DNA of 64,000 nucleotides from Oscillospiraceae bacterium. GTDB taxonomy: Bacteria; Bacillota; Clostridia; Oscillospirales; Oscillospiraceae. The stretch covers positions 62,001 to 126,000 of the forward strand of contig JAFWDQ010000015.1 of the NCBI GenBank assembly GCA_017516065.1. Reading direction: 5' to 3'. The notes below the pieces were generated by a model that saw only the letters and a program-made list of their open reading frames with translations, made no database searches and was not told where the DNA came from. Below are positions 38,507-51,003 of this stretch, in pieces. Position 1 is the stretch's first letter. Each line of letters begins with the position of its first letter. The translations under genes were made by a program, and so were the position numbers.

Positions 38507-39315
38507 ACGAGCATCGCCCCCTTCTCATCACCGGAGACGCGGTTGGTCAGACCGATGCAGATGAAGATGAGGATCATCAGCACCAGGGACAGCGCCGCGC
38601 CGAAATTGGGGTTATAGGCGGCCTTGAACTGGGATTCGATGACGTCGCCGATGAGGGCCGCGTCGGTACCGCCCAGCTTTTTTGAGATATAGAACGTGGA
38701 CACCGCCGGGACGAAGACCATGGTGATGCCGGACACGATGCCCGGGGCGCTCATGGGCAGGGTCACCTTTGTGAAGACCTGCATATCGTCGCACCCCAGA
38801 TCCTGGGCCGCCTCGATGAGCCGGGGATCCATCTTCTCCAGCACCGTGTACAGAGGCAGGATCATGTAGGGCAGGTAGTTGTAGACCATGCCCAGGACGA
38901 TGGCGGCGTTGTTGCGGATCAGGGGCAGGGGCCCGATGCCCAACATGCCCAGGAAATTATTGATGACGCCGGTATCCTCCAGCAGGGACACCCAGGCCAT
39001 GGTCCGCAGCAGAAAGCTGATGCACATGGGCAGGATGATGAGCATGAGGAGGAACCGCTGGAGCCCCGCCGGAGCCTTGGCGATAAAGTAGGCCACGGGA
39101 TAGCCCACCACCAGGCAGATGACGGCGGACACCAGAGCCAGCCAGATGGACTTGATAAAGATGGACAGGTAGTTGCCCATGCGGGCGATATTGTGCAGCG
39201 TCAGAGCGCCGGAGTTCACGTCGGTGAAGGCAAAGTAGACGACCACCGCCAGAGGTACCAGCACGAAGAGGATCATCCAGATCAGATAGGGCGTGGCCAG
39301 GAATCTATTCCTCAT
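38503..39315 (-). CDS. potB: Spermidine/putrescine ABC transporter permease
   Basis: This 270-residue permease, PotB-type, has six predicted helices. It starts with [20 protein letters not shown]. Its EAA loop is [20 protein letters not shown], matching that of PotC and expected to dock on PotA. The stop overlaps the potC start by 4 bp and its own start overlaps the potA end by 11 bp. The order potA-potB-potC-potD is the standard polyamine importer order. Confidence 0.94.
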   Translation of the reverse strand: MRNRFLATPYLIWMILFVLVPLAVVVYFAFTDVNSGALTLHNIARMGNYLSIFIKSIWLALVSAVICLVVGYPVAYFIAKAPAGLQRFLLMLIILPMCISFLLRTMAWVSLLEDTGVINNFLGMLGIGPLPLIRNNAAIVLGMVYNYLPYMILPLYTVLEKMDPRLIEAAQDLGCDDMQVFTKVTLPMSAPGIVSGITMVFVPAVSTFYISKKLGGTDAALIGDVIESQFKAAYNPNFGAALSLVLMILIFICIGLTNRVSGDEKGAMLV

Positions 39316-40444
39316 CGCTGTTCTCCTCCTCCGCGTCCGCGTCGGGATCGCCCATCTCCTCGTATTCCTCGGAGTAGGAACTGTAGTCGCCGAAGAGACC
39401 GGAGTACTCGCTCTTCGGCATGACGTGGATGTCCTCCGGATTCAGACGGATGCCGATATAGGAGCCCACGGCGTGGAAGTCCGTGGTCTGGATGAGCCAT
39501 TTGAAGCCCTTGAAATCCACGATAATATCGTAGTGGATCCCCTTGAAGGTGACGTTGGTGACCGTGCCGCACAGATGGCCGCTGTCGGGGGGCAGGATAT
39601 CGATATCCTCAGGGCGGATGACCACGTCCACCGGCTCCCGGGGGGCGAAGCCCTTGTCCACGCAGACGAAGCGCCGGCCGAAGAACTCCACGGCGTAATC
39701 TTCCAGCATGATGCCGTCGAGGATATTGGACTCGCCGATGAAATTGGCCACGAAGGCGTTTTTCGGCTCGTTGTAGATATCCTCCGGGGTGCCGATCTGC
39801 TGGATGCGGCCATGATCCATGACCACCACGGTGTCGGACATGGCCAGGGCCTCCTCCTGATCGTGGGTGACATAGATAAAAGTGATTCCCAGTTGCTGCT
39901 GGATGCGCTTGAGTTCGTTCTGCATATCCTTGCGCAGCCGCAGGTCCAGGGCGCCCAGGGGCTCGTCCAGCAGCAGGACCTGGGGCCGGTTCACCACGGC
40001 CCGGGCGATGGCAACACGCTGCTGCTGACCGCCGGAGAGGGAGACCGGTTTTCGGTGCTCGAAGCCCCGCAGACCCACCAGCTCAAGCATTTCCGTCACT
40101 CTTGCGTCCAGTTCCTTCTCCGGGATCTTCTGGAGCCGCAGCCCGAAAGCCACGTTCTCATAGACGTTCAGATGGGGGAACAGGGCGTATTTCTGAAAGA
40201 CGGTATTGATCTTCCGCTTATGGGGCGGAACGTCATTAATCCTCACGCCGTCGAACAATATATCACCGGAGGTAGGCTTCTGAAAGCCGCCGATGATACG
40301 CAGCGTTGTGGTCTTTCCGCAGCCGCTGGGTCCGAGCAGAGTGAGGAATTCCTTATCATTAAAATATAAATTGATAGAATCAAGTACAGTTTCATCGTCA
40401 AACACCATGACACAATCGACAAGGCGAATGAGCTCTTTGGACAT
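39305..40444 (-). CDS. potA: Spermidine/putrescine ABC transporter ATP-binding protein
   Basis: This 379-residue ATPase of the PotA type has Walker [21 protein letters not shown]-loop [15 protein letters not shown], signature [14 protein letters not shown], Walker [12 protein letters not shown] and the switch His in [15 protein letters not shown]-terminal TOBE-type regulatory region follows ([24 protein letters not shown]). The last ~45 residues are very acidic ([21 protein letters not shown]), an extension not usual for PotA. GGGAGGATAA precedes the ATG. It is the first gene of the operon; a promoter lies at 40519-40547. Confidence 0.96.
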   Translation of the reverse strand: MSKELIRLVDCVMVFDDETVLDSINLYFNDKEFLTLLGPSGCGKTTTLRIIGGFQKPTSGDILFDGVRINDVPPHKRKINTVFQKYALFPHLNVYENVAFGLRLQKIPEKELDARVTEMLELVGLRGFEHRKPVSLSGGQQQRVAIARAVVNRPQVLLLDEPLGALDLRLRKDMQNELKRIQQQLGITFIYVTHDQEEALAMSDTVVVMDHGRIQQIGTPEDIYNEPKNAFVANFIGESNILDGIMLEDYAVEFFGRRFVCVDKGFAPREPVDVVIRPEDIDILPPDSGHLCGTVTNVTFKGIHYDIIVDFKGFKWLIQTTDFHAVGSYIGIRLNPEDIHVMPKSEYSGLFGDYSSYSEEYEEMGDPDADAEEENSDEE

Positions 40445-40518
40445 TTATCCTCCCCCATTTCAAACCGATTTGCCGGGTACAAATCCCCGGACATACCTTA
40501 AAATATTATAATGAAATA

Positions 40519-40547
40519 AATATACCGGGAAATCCGTCAAAAGTCAA
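40519..40547 (-). promoter_or_regulatory. Promoter of the pot operon
   Basis: On the minus strand TTGACT (40547-40542), a 17-bp spacer and TATATT (40524-40519). The ~70-bp leader is AT-rich and includes a palindromic AAATCCCCGG/CCGGG-type segment near 40468-40490. Confidence 0.75.
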
Positions 40548-40565
40548 TGGAATTTGAAAAGAAAC

Positions 40566-40597
40566 TTCCGCGGAGGGAGCAATTTCCCGCCGCGGAA
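40566..40597 (-). terminator. Terminator after the RluD-type gene
   Basis: TTCCGCGG (40566-40573) pairs with CCGCGGAA (40590-40597), with inner GGGA/TCCC pairing. On the minus strand it is followed by GTTTCTTTTC. Confidence 0.75.
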
Positions 40598-40629
40598 CAG
40601 AAGAGGAGGGGAGAGGCCCCCGTTTCGGT

Positions 40630-41604
40630 TCAGTTTTCCTGCAGGTGATACCCGAAATATTTCTCGGCAAATTCCACCCGCTCCACCTGGAACGACCGGT
40701 CCCGGAGATATTCCAGAGGCCCCGCGTCGGTGGTGAAGGAGAAGATCAGCTTGTAGGAGTACAGAGCCTGCCGGGTCTCGCCGTACTTTCGGTTCACATC
40801 GCCTCTGCCGTACTTGCCGTCCCCCAGCAGGGGGCAGCCGAGATCGGCGAAGGAGGCCCGGATCTGATGGGTGCGCCCGGTGAGGAGCTCGCACTCCACC
40901 AGGGACAGCCCGCCCTTTGTCTGCAGGGTCCGGTACCGGGTGACGGCGCTGCGGCCGTCGGGAACGGGCCGGTGGTAGACGACGACCTGGTTGCGTTTCT
41001 CGTCCTTTCGCAGGAAGCAGGAGATCTCTCCCCGGGGGGGAGAGGGGCGGCCCAGAGTGACGCAGAGGTACCGCTTCGTGATCTCCCGGTCCCGGATCTT
41101 CTGGTTGACGATCCGGAGAGCCTCGGCGTTTTTCGCCGCGATGACGATGCCGCCGGTGTTCCGGTCGATGCGGTTGCACAGGGCCGGGGCGAAGGAGTTC
41201 TCCTCCCGGGGCTTCCACTCGCCCTTCTGGTACAGATACGCCTGCAGGTGGGTCAGCAGGGTGTTGACCTTTTCGGCCTCGTCGGGGTGCACCGGCAGAC
41301 CGGGCCGCTTGTCCAGCAGCAGGATGTTCTCGTCCTCGTAGACGATGCTCAGATCTGTGCGATAGAGCCCCAGGAAGGCATTCTCCGGGGAGGGGGCGTC
41401 GAAGAACTCATCGTTGATATAGAGATACACCACGTCGCCAACAGCAAGCCGGGTATCCCGTTTGGCGCCCTTGCCGTTGACCTTGATGCGCTTTAGGCGG
41501 ATATACTTCTGCAAAAGGGCGCCGGGGAGCAGGGGCACCGCCTTGGATACGAACCGGTCCAGACGCTGTCCCGCGTCGTTGGCCTGTATGGTCATGGTGC
41601 GCAT
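40630..41604 (-). CDS. RluA/RluD-family pseudouridine synthase
   Basis: This 324-residue enzyme converts uridine to pseudouridine in rRNA or tRNA. An N-terminal S4-like RNA-binding domain is visible (RLDRFVSKAVPLLPGALL, RLKRIKVNGKGAKRDTRL). The catalytic domain has LLLDKRPGLPVHP, then CNRIDRNTGGIVIAAKN (catalytic Asp in RxDxxTxG) and ECELLTGRTHQIRASFADLG. The exact target position cannot be told, because RluC and RluD types are similar. The start at 41604 has GGGAGGGA upstream. It is a single-gene unit between a terminator and the divergent yceD promoter. Confidence 0.93.
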   Translation of the reverse strand: MRTMTIQANDAGQRLDRFVSKAVPLLPGALLQKYIRLKRIKVNGKGAKRDTRLAVGDVVYLYINDEFFDAPSPENAFLGLYRTDLSIVYEDENILLLDKRPGLPVHPDEAEKVNTLLTHLQAYLYQKGEWKPREENSFAPALCNRIDRNTGGIVIAAKNAEALRIVNQKIRDREITKRYLCVTLGRPSPPRGEISCFLRKDEKRNQVVVYHRPVPDGRSAVTRYRTLQTKGGLSLVECELLTGRTHQIRASFADLGCPLLGDGKYGRGDVNRKYGETRQALYSYKLIFSFTTDAGPLEYLRDRSFQVERVEFAEKYFGYHLQEN

Positions 41605-41757
41605 GACGTTCCCTCCCAGGAAGAACTGGCTTCGGCAGCCTTCTCAAATCGAGGCCCGATGAAGCGGCCCGATCTGACGCTTTGCGGCCATTATATCATA
41701 TTTCGCAGTGCCCCGGGCGGTTTTTCAAAAAAATGTGCCCCGGAGCACCGAAAATAT

Positions 41758-41786
41758 TTGACAAGGCCCGCAATTTCCTTTATAAT
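41758..41786 (+). promoter_or_regulatory. Consensus promoter for yceD-rpmF
   Basis: TTGACA (41758-41763), 17 bp, TATAAT (41781-41786): a full consensus match, 48 bp before yceD. High expression is expected for a ribosomal protein operon. Confidence 0.92.
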
Positions 41787-41834
41787 GTCATGCGGTATTC
41801 TTTTGCATTCTCGTATTCGCTGATGAGGTGAACC

Positions 41835-42335
41835 ATGCGACTGGATTTGAACCCCATCCTGCACCGCCCCGGCGAGAAGATCCCATTTCGGGTGGAGTTG
41901 GACTTTTCCGACGTGGATTTTTTCGGCCAGACTCCGGCTTCGACGGCGCTGTGCCTTGAGGGCACGGTGCGCAACGCCGCCGGCGCCTTGACGGTGGAGG
42001 CTCTGCTGTCCGGTCAGCTGGAATGGGTCTGTGACCGCTGCGGCAAGCCCTTTGCCGAAACGCTGTCGCTCCCGGTGAACACCCTGCTGGCCGAGGAACT
42101 GGCAGACGAGGAGAATGAGGGAGAGATCGTCCTGATCGACGACGGCCGACTCGATGTGGAGGAGTTGGCCCGCACCGCATTCATCCTCGGAATGGATACC
42201 AAGCATCTTTGCAGGGAGGACTGTGCGGGGCTCTGTTCCCGGTGCGGCGCCGACCTGAATGAAGGCCCCTGCTCCTGTGAAAAGGAGGGGGACCCCCGAC
42301 TTGCCGTCCTGCGGCGGCTTCTCGACGAATCCTGA
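41835..42335 (+). CDS. yceD: DUF177 / YceD family protein
   Basis: YceD proteins are linked to 23S rRNA accumulation and almost always precede rpmF. The 166-residue protein shows GQLEWVCDRCGKPF (first CxxC), an acidic middle (EELADEENEGEIVL), the conserved DDGRLDVEELARTAFIL and the final Cys-rich motif CAGLCSRCGADLNEGPCSC, a probable zinc site. The start at 41835 has GATGAGGTG upstream. It is followed by rpmF after 35 bp with GGAGGTG. plsX, often the next gene, is absent. Confidence 0.94.
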   Translation: MRLDLNPILHRPGEKIPFRVELDFSDVDFFGQTPASTALCLEGTVRNAAGALTVEALLSGQLEWVCDRCGKPFAETLSLPVNTLLAEELADEENEGEIVLIDDGRLDVEELARTAFILGMDTKHLCREDCAGLCSRCGADLNEGPCSCEKEGDPRLAVLRRLLDES

Positions 42336-42370
42336 CGCCCGGAGGGCGGCTATCCGAAGGAGGTGTCATC

Positions 42371-42559
42371 ATGGCAGTTCCCACTGGTAAAGTATCCAAG
42401 GCAAGACGCGACAAGCGGCGCAGCTCCCACTGGAAGCTGGAAACTCCCGGCCTGACCAAGTGCCCGAAGTGCGGCGCGTATCGTATGCCCCACCGAATCT
42501 GCAAGTCCTGCTGGACCTATGACGGCCGCAGCTTTGCGAAGACGGCGGAGAAGAATTAA
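42371..42559 (+). CDS. rpmF: 50S ribosomal protein L32
   Basis: L32 is a small component of the large ribosomal subunit. The 62-residue sequence is standard: AVPTGKVSKARRDKRRSSHW, then CPKCGAYRMPHRICKSCW, whose four Cys form a zinc ribbon (the Zn-binding C+ paralogue type), and GRSFAKT. AGGAGGTG precedes the ATG. It ends the yceD-rpmF transcript at a strong hairpin at 42622. Confidence 0.97.
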   Translation: MAVPTGKVSKARRDKRRSSHWKLETPGLTKCPKCGAYRMPHRICKSCWTYDGRSFAKTAEKN

Positions 42560-42621
42560 CCCCCGTATCCCTTGTTCCGCGATGCGATCAGTTTGTATAT
42601 TCTTATGAACTGTCATGTCCG

Positions 42622-42658
42622 AGGGCAGACAGTGAAGCGCGCTGTCTGCCCTTTCTTT
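42622..42658 (+). terminator. Intrinsic terminator after rpmF
   Basis: AGGGCAGACAG (42622-42632) and its perfect complement (42642-42652) flank a 9-nt loop, followed by TTCTTTTG. Confidence 0.93.
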
Positions 42659-42728
42659 TGCCCTGCGGCTGTCCCCCCGGTGAAGCGGCAGGCCCATACC
42701 CCCCATTTCGGTTTTATCACGGGGGAGA

Positions 42729-42779
42729 GGCAGACCCAATTTTGTTAAAAATTTAACTAAAAAACCGGGTTTGTCTGCC
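42729..42779. repeat. Nested inverted repeat with AT palindrome in the rpmF-atpB gap
   Basis: GGCAGAC (42729-42735) and GTCTGCC (42773-42779) bracket an AT-rich inner dyad GTTAAAAATTTAAC (42744-42757). The same GGCAGAC arm also occurs in the rpmF terminator. The whole 555-bp gap 42560-43114 has no gene; it holds the terminator, this element and the palindrome at 42957. Confidence 0.7.
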
Positions 42780-42956
42780 TTGAAAAGGAAAGCCCCTTCC
42801 CACCGCCGCTGCCTGACAGCGCTCCGAATTGCGGGATAGCCCATAGAAAAAGACTGATAAATACAGGATTTTTCGGACTTTCCCGGCCTGTCCTCCTATC
42901 GCGGACAGGGGGAGGGCCAGTTGTGTTTTGAGAGTAGGGAAGCCCCGCCAAACTTT

Positions 42957-42970
42957 GTTAAAATTTTAAC
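42957..42970. promoter_or_regulatory. Perfect 14-bp palindrome upstream of the atp promoter
   Basis: GTTAAAATTTTAAC is fully self-complementary and nearly repeats the dyad at 42744-42757. It sits ~40 bp upstream of a TATAAT at 43012-43017 (likely atp operon -10; its -35 is weak). It is a candidate operator for a dimeric regulator. Confidence 0.6.
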
Positions 42971-43114
42971 TTAGTGGCGCTGCGGAGCCGACTTTTTGTA
43001 CGTACCCTGTATATAATGTGCAAAAGCCGCGGGAAAGAGAGCGGCGGCTTTCACAGAATATAAAAAACAAAACTGCAAATTATCGCTTCAAAAGAGAAAG
43101 GAGGTGTATCTGCT

Positions 43115-43924
43115 ATGGGTGTTTTGCAAGAGACGGTGTTTGAGATTTTGCACAACTCGGAAAACGTGGCTGACATGATCGGCGAGAAGATGGCCGTCAA
43201 CGAGGCGTTCCATTTTACCATCGGCAACATGCGCATCGCCGTGGACGACGGTATCTTCGTGTCATGGATCGTCATCGTGGTGCTGGCTGTGCTGGCTTTC
43301 TGTCTGACCCGCAACCTGAAGGTCACGAATATCTCCAAGCGGCAGGCTGCGGTGGAGTTCGTCGTGACGAAGCTGGAGGGTATCTTCTACAATACGCTGG
43401 GAGAGCACGGCAAGGAATATGTGCCGTACCTGACCACGGTGCTGCTGTTCCTGGGTCTGTCCAATATCATGGCCGTCTTTGGCTTCAAGCCCCCCACGCG
43501 GGACCTGAACGTCACCATCGCTCTGGCGGTGATGAGCATCGTTCTGGTCCAGGCGGCATCCATCCGCAGACACAACGTATTCGGCTGGATCAAACAGTTT
43601 GCGCAGCCCACGCCGGTGGTCACCGTATTCAATATCCTGGATATTTTCACCCGGCCTCTGAGCCTGTGCATGCGACTGTTCGGCAACATCCTGGGCGCGT
43701 TCGTCATCATGGGACTGCTGGAGCACATCCTGCCCATCTTCCTGCCCGCCGTCTTCTGCCTGTATTTCGACTTCTTTGACGGTCTGCTGCAGGCGTATAT
43801 CTTTACGTTCCTGACCGGTATCTACATCCATGAGGCCATTGAGGATCCGGAGCCGAAGGAAAAGAAAGTGAAGAAAAAGAAAAAAAAGGCTGTCGCTGCG
43901 GAAACGGCGGCAGTGGAAGCGTAA
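43115..43924 (+). CDS. atpB: ATP synthase Fo subunit a
   Basis: Subunit a forms the ion half-channels next to the c-ring. The 269-residue protein has about six membrane helices and the essential Arg in SLCMRLFGNILGAFVIMG. Other family parts are GEHGKEYVPYLTTVLLFLGL and NIMAVFGFKPPTRDLNVT. The C terminus has an unusual Lys-rich then Ala/Glu-rich tail (EKKVKKKKKKAVAAETAA). AAAGGAGGTG precedes the ATG. It is the first gene of the operon; atpI is missing. Confidence 0.96.
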   Translation: MGVLQETVFEILHNSENVADMIGEKMAVNEAFHFTIGNMRIAVDDGIFVSWIVIVVLAVLAFCLTRNLKVTNISKRQAAVEFVVTKLEGIFYNTLGEHGKEYVPYLTTVLLFLGLSNIMAVFGFKPPTRDLNVTIALAVMSIVLVQAASIRRHNVFGWIKQFAQPTPVVTVFNILDIFTRPLSLCMRLFGNILGAFVIMGLLEHILPIFLPAVFCLYFDFFDGLLQAYIFTFLTGIYIHEAIEDPEPKEKKVKKKKKKAVAAETAAVEA

Positions 43925-43960
43925 TTCACGACCTATAAATAACGGAAGGAGCATTCTATT

Positions 43961-44179
43961 ATGGAATTTATCGCAATCGGCGCCGGTATCGCTATCCTCA
44001 CGGGCGCTGGCGCAGGTCTCGGCATCGGTATCGCCGCCGGCAGAGCGGCGGAGGCTGTCTCCCGTCAGCCGGATGCCAGCGGCAAGATCACGTCCATCCT
44101 GATCCTGGGCTGCGCCCTGGCCGAGTCCACCGCTATCTACGGTCTGGTCATCGCCCTGCTGATCCTGTTCACCCTGTAA
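43961..44179 (+). CDS. atpE: ATP synthase Fo subunit c
   Basis: This 72-residue rotor subunit is two helices with the polar loop RQPDASGK. The ion-binding Glu is E55 in [12 protein letters not shown]. The E55-S56-T57-x-x-Y60 set is shared with sodium-type c subunits, but the first-helix position that carries Gln in the Ilyobacter sodium ring is I22 here ([13 protein letters not shown]). The coupling ion is thus uncertain. GGAAGGAG precedes the ATG. It follows atpB by 36 bp. Confidence 0.96.
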   Translation: MEFIAIGAGIAILTGAGAGLGIGIAAGRAAEAVSRQPDASGKITSILILGCALAESTAIYGLVIALLILFTL

Positions 44180-44213
44180 GATTGTTTTTATTTCTGGAAG
44201 GCAGGTAAGGAAA

Positions 44214-44711
44214 TTGTTTGAAAGCATCAATGCACCGAATATTATTTTCACGGTTATCAATATCCTGATCCTCTTGATAGCTATGAAGTTCTTCCTGTTC
44301 AAGCCGATCCACAAGGTGATTGCGAAGCGGCAGCAGCTCATCAACGACTCGGTGGCCGAGGCGGAAGCCATGAAGGCCAGCGTGGCGGAGATGGAGCGCG
44401 AGCACCGCGAGTCCCTTGCCGGCGTGGAGGAAGAAAAGGCTGCGATCATCAAGAGCGCCCGGGACCATGCGGTCCACGAGCGCGACAAGATCATCGAGGA
44501 GGCCCAGGAAAAGGCCCAGGCCATTCTCAACGAGGCCAAGTCCGAGGCCGGTCTGCGCAAGAAGGAGATCCTCAATCAGACGCAGTCCGAAATCTCCGAA
44601 ATCGTGGTTACGGCGGTCGAAAAGCTCATGCTGCAGAAGCAAGCCGTTGGCGCCGACGATGCGCTTTACGATGAGTTTCTGACAAAGGCGGGTGACGACC
44701 ATGATAACTGA
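44214..44711 (+). CDS. atpF: ATP synthase Fo subunit b
   Basis: Subunit b is the peripheral stalk. The 165-residue protein has one N-terminal membrane helix ([20 protein letters not shown]) and then a long charged coiled coil ([49 protein letters not shown]). The start is a TTG at 44214 with GGTAAGG upstream. Its end overlaps the start of the fused delta-alpha gene by 11 bp. Confidence 0.94.
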   Translation: MFESINAPNIIFTVINILILLIAMKFFLFKPIHKVIAKRQQLINDSVAEAEAMKASVAEMEREHRESLAGVEEEKAAIIKSARDHAVHERDKIIEEAQEKAQAILNEAKSEAGLRKKEILNQTQSEISEIVVTAVEKLMLQKQAVGADDALYDEFLTKAGDDHDN

Positions 44712-46719
44712 GGCGATCCTTGATTATGTAAACCGAATTGCTCAGTTCCAGATCCCCGACACCACGGTCCGTCAGGTCAAGGATATGTTCGAGGCCATCC
44801 CCGCGCTGTCCGACCAACTGTCCGATCCCAGCATCGACATCGCCCGGAAGCACCAGGTCATCGACAAGGTGTTCCCCCTGGAGATGCGGGATTTCCTCAA
44901 GCTGCTGTGCGACAACGGCGATATCGACCAGATCGGCAGCATCTTCGAGGCCTACGAGCAGGCCGGCAAGCAGGAAGATGAGTTCACGGCCGAGCTCCAC
45001 TGCATCAATCCCCCCAGCGAGTCCCAGTTCGAGCGGATCCGGGCATATCTGTGCAGGAAGTACAACCGGGACGACATCGACCTGAAGGTGAAGGAGGATC
45101 CCTCCGTTCTCGGCGGCTTCCGCATCCTGGTGGGCGACGATATCATCGACTGGAGCGTCAAGGGGCGCACGGATCAGCTCAAGGAGAAGCTGAGCGCCAC
45201 CACGGCTCTGAGTACCGAGAACATCATCGACATCCTCAAGTCCACGGTGGAGGATTTCAACCTGGCCGTGGAGAGCAGGGAAGTGGGCACTGTCAAGTCC
45301 GTGGGCGACGGCATCGCCGTCATCGACGGTCTGGACCACGTCTGCTACGGTGAGATCATCCTCTTCGACAACGGCGTCAAGGGCATGGTGCAGGATATCC
45401 GCCGCAATGAGATCGGCTGCATCCTGTTCGGCTCTGACATCGACATCATGGAGGGCACCCGGGTGGTGCGCACCGGCAAGACTGCCGGCGTCTCCGTGGG
45501 CGAGGGTTATCTGGGCCGCGTGGTCAACGCTCTGGGCGCACCCATCGACGGAAAGGGCCAGATCGAGGCCGCCGGGTACAATCCCATCGAGGCCCAGGCT
45601 CCCGGCATCATGGACCGTCAGTCCGTCAGTGTCCCCATGGACACCGGCATTCTGGTCATCGACTCCATGTTCCCCATCGGCCGCGGTCAGCGTGAGCTGA
45701 TCATCGGCGACCGTGAGACCGGCAAGACCGCCATCGCGCTGGATACCATCATCAACCAGCGGGGCAAGAACGTCATCTGCGTCTACGTCGCCATCGGCCA
45801 GAAGGCCAGCACCGTGGCCAAGGTGGTGGGCACCCTGCACCGCCACGACGCCATGGATTATTCCATCGTCGTCAGCGCCACTGCCAGCGAGCCCGCGCCG
45901 CTGCAGTACATCGCACCGTATGCCGGCTGCGCCATCGCGGAGTACTTCATGCGCCGCGGCAAGGACGTGCTGATCATCTACGACGATCTGTCCAAGCACG
46001 CCGTGGCCTACCGTGCCCTGAGCCTCCTGCTGGAGCGCTCTCCCGGCCGAGAGGCGTACCCCGGCGACGTGTTCTATCTGCACTCCCGTCTGCTGGAGCG
46101 CTCCGCCCGCCTCAACGATCAGCTGGGCGGCGGCAGCATCACGGCTCTGCCCATCATCGAGACCCAGGCCGGCGACGTGTCGGCCTATATCCCCACCAAC
46201 GTCATCTCCATCACCGACGGCCAGATCTTCCTTGAGAGCAATCTGTTCTTCGCCGGTCAGCGGCCCGCGGTCAACGTCGGTCTGTCCGTCTCCCGTGTCG
46301 GCGGCGACGCCCAGACCAAGGCCATGAAGAAGTCCGCCGGCTCCCTCCGGCTGGACCTGGCCCAGTACCGCGAGATGGAGGTCTTTACCCAGTTCTCCAG
46401 TGACCTGGACGACAACACCAGGGAACAGCTCCGCCACGGCGCGGCGCTGATGGAGCTGCTCAAGCAGCCCCAGTACCATCCCATGACCCTGTCTCAGCAG
46501 GTCATCACCCTGATCGCCGCCAACGAGCGGGCCATGAAGCATGTGGATACCAAGGGCGTCAAGGCCTATCAGACGGCCATGCTGGAATGGTTTGAGTTCG
46601 AGAAGGCTGATATCTGCAGAGAGATCGAAGAGACGAAGGTCGTCTCTCCGGAGCTTCGGGAGCGCATCGTGGAGGCTTTGGAGGCGTTCAATGCCGAACA
46701 GCAGGCCAGAAACGGGTGA
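44701..46719 (+). CDS. atpHA: Fused ATP synthase F1 delta-alpha subunit
   Basis: One 672-residue frame encodes both subunits with no stop between. Residues ~1-168 are delta (OSCP): helical N domain, then [20 protein letters not shown] and [11 protein letters not shown], the normal delta C terminus. Alpha starts at ~171 ([17 protein letters not shown]) and runs [20 protein letters not shown] to the end. The alpha P-loop is G336DRETGKT (usual GDRQTGKT), with [12 protein letters not shown] and the catalytic-site Arg region [16 protein letters not shown]. The ATG at 44701 fits the AAAGGCGGG site. In the assembled enzyme delta sits on top of alpha N termini, so one fused chain plus two more alpha would be needed. 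This raises a stoichiometry problem. Confidence 0.93.
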   Translation: MITEAILDYVNRIAQFQIPDTTVRQVKDMFEAIPALSDQLSDPSIDIARKHQVIDKVFPLEMRDFLKLLCDNGDIDQIGSIFEAYEQAGKQEDEFTAELHCINPPSESQFERIRAYLCRKYNRDDIDLKVKEDPSVLGGFRILVGDDIIDWSVKGRTDQLKEKLSATTALSTENIIDILKSTVEDFNLAVESREVGTVKSVGDGIAVIDGLDHVCYGEIILFDNGVKGMVQDIRRNEIGCILFGSDIDIMEGTRVVRTGKTAGVSVGEGYLGRVVNALGAPIDGKGQIEAAGYNPIEAQAPGIMDRQSVSVPMDTGILVIDSMFPIGRGQRELIIGDRETGKTAIALDTIINQRGKNVICVYVAIGQKASTVAKVVGTLHRHDAMDYSIVVSATASEPAPLQYIAPYAGCAIAEYFMRRGKDVLIIYDDLSKHAVAYRALSLLLERSPGREAYPGDVFYLHSRLLERSARLNDQLGGGSITALPIIETQAGDVSAYIPTNVISITDGQIFLESNLFFAGQRPAVNVGLSVSRVGGDAQTKAMKKSAGSLRLDLAQYREMEVFTQFSSDLDDNTREQLRHGAALMELLKQPQYHPMTLSQQVITLIAANERAMKHVDTKGVKAYQTAMLEWFEFEKADICREIEETKVVSPELRERIVEALEAFNAEQQARNG

Positions 46720-46723
46720 TTGA

Positions 46724-49490
<2,767 letters not shown>

Positions 49491-49543
49491 TTCCGTTCCA
49501 TCCCGAAAAATTACCCTCTACCCAGGGGAATTTTGCGTTTTTG

Positions 49544-49588
49544 AAAAGCAGGGGGAACCGCCTTTTGTGCGGTTCCCCCTGCTTTTTC
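49544..49588 (+). terminator. Intrinsic terminator after the atp operon
   Basis: A perfect 18-bp stem (49544-49561 with 49569-49586), loop CTTTTGT, T tract at the end of the stem. Confidence 0.95.
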
Positions 49589-49710
49589 CGTTTTTTATCC
49601 GGCCGGAAGCACGGCGCCCGCCGCGAAAAAATTTGACGGAACACTATGCAAACGTGGAAAAATATATTACAATAAAAGTCCGGGGAAACCCGGAAGGGAA
49701 GGGATCATGC

Positions 49711-50445
49711 ATGAAGGAACCGAAATACAAGCGCGTGCTGCTGAAAATCAGCGGCGAGGCTCTGGCCGGAGATCAGGGCAGGGGCCTGGATTTCACTGTG
49801 ATCAACGACGTCTGCGCCGTCATCAAGCGCTGCTGTGAATGCGGCATCCAGATCGGCGTTGTCGTGGGCGGCGGCAATTTCTGGCGCGGCGTCAAGGACG
49901 GCGGCGGCAAGATGGAGCGCACCCGGGCCGATCACATGGGAATGCTGGCCACGGTCCTCAACTCTCTGGCGGTGGCGGACGTTCTCGAGCAGATGGGCGT
50001 GGACGTGCGGGTCCAGACCGCCATTGAGATGCGGGCCATCGCCGAACCGTATATCCGCTCCCGGGCGATCCGGCATCTGGACAAGGGCCGGGTGGTCATC
50101 TTCGGCTGCGGCACCGGCAATCCGTTCTTCTCCACCGACACCGCGGCGGCGCTGCGGGCGGCGGAGATCGGCGCGGATGTGATCTTGTCGGCCAAGAACA
50201 TCGACGGCGTCTACAGCGCTGACCCGAAGCAGGACCCCACGGCGGTAAAATACGACTCCATCACCTATGACGATGTGCTGCGGCAGCATCTCGGCGTCAT
50301 GGACAGCACCGCCGCGTCGCTGTGCGCGGACAATCACATCCCGGTGATCCTGTTCGCGCTGAAGGATCCGGAGAACATCTACCGCGCCGCCATGGGCGAG
50401 CGCATCGGAACCATCGTATATAAAGGAGGAACAGACAATGAGTGA
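49711..50445 (+). CDS. pyrH: UMP kinase
   Basis: PyrH phosphorylates UMP to UDP with ATP. The 244-residue hexameric kinase shows [62 protein letters not shown] and [14 protein letters not shown]. The ATG at 49711 is used because AAGGGAAGGGA sits at good distance; the frame is open upstream through the terminator, which is not coding. A TACAAT near 49670 may be its -10 box, with a poor -35. The end overlaps frr by 8 bp. Confidence 0.97.
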   Translation: MKEPKYKRVLLKISGEALAGDQGRGLDFTVINDVCAVIKRCCECGIQIGVVVGGGNFWRGVKDGGGKMERTRADHMGMLATVLNSLAVADVLEQMGVDVRVQTAIEMRAIAEPYIRSRAIRHLDKGRVVIFGCGTGNPFFSTDTAAALRAAEIGADVILSAKNIDGVYSADPKQDPTAVKYDSITYDDVLRQHLGVMDSTAASLCADNHIPVILFALKDPENIYRAAMGERIGTIVYKGGTDNE

Positions 50446-50992
50446 CCTTATCAAGGAATATGACGCCAGAATGCAGAAGACCATAGACTCCGTCGTCGGC
50501 GATTTCGGCGCCGTCCGGGCCGGCCGGGCCAGCGTCACCGTGCTGGACCGCATCAACGTGGACTACTACGGCACGCCCACGCCGGTGCAGCAGGTGGGCA
50601 ACATTTCCAGCCCCGATCCCCGGACCCTGGTGATCCAGCCCTGGGATGCCAGTCTGCTGCCGAAGATCGAAAAGGCCATCCAGGCCTCCGATCTGGGCAT
50701 CAATCCGCAAAACGACGGCCGTGTGATCCGTCTGGCCTTCCCCCAGCTGACAGAGGAGCGCCGCGTGGAGCTGACCAAGCAGGTACGCAAGTACGGCGAG
50801 GGCGGCAAGGTGGCCATCCGCAACATCCGCCGGGAGGCCATGGACAAGATCAAGGACCAGAAGAAGAAGTCCGAGATCACCGAGGACGACCAGAAGGATC
50901 TGGAGAAGGAACTTCAGGAACTGACGGATAAGTACTGCAAGGAGCTGGACAAGCTGACAGAGAGAAAAGAAAAGGAGCTCATGTCGGTGTAA
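50438..50992 (+). CDS. frr: Ribosome recycling factor
   Basis: RRF splits post-termination ribosomes together with EF-G. The 184-residue protein has the three-helix bundle and the typical segments [50 protein letters not shown], and [28 protein letters not shown] precedes the ATG within the end of pyrH. A hairpin without a T run follows. Confidence 0.98.
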   Translation: MSDLIKEYDARMQKTIDSVVGDFGAVRAGRASVTVLDRINVDYYGTPTPVQQVGNISSPDPRTLVIQPWDASLLPKIEKAIQASDLGINPQNDGRVIRLAFPQLTEERRVELTKQVRKYGEGGKVAIRNIRREAMDKIKDQKKKSEITEDDQKDLEKELQELTDKYCKELDKLTERKEKELMSV

Positions 50993-51003
50993 CTGCCGAC
51001 CCA

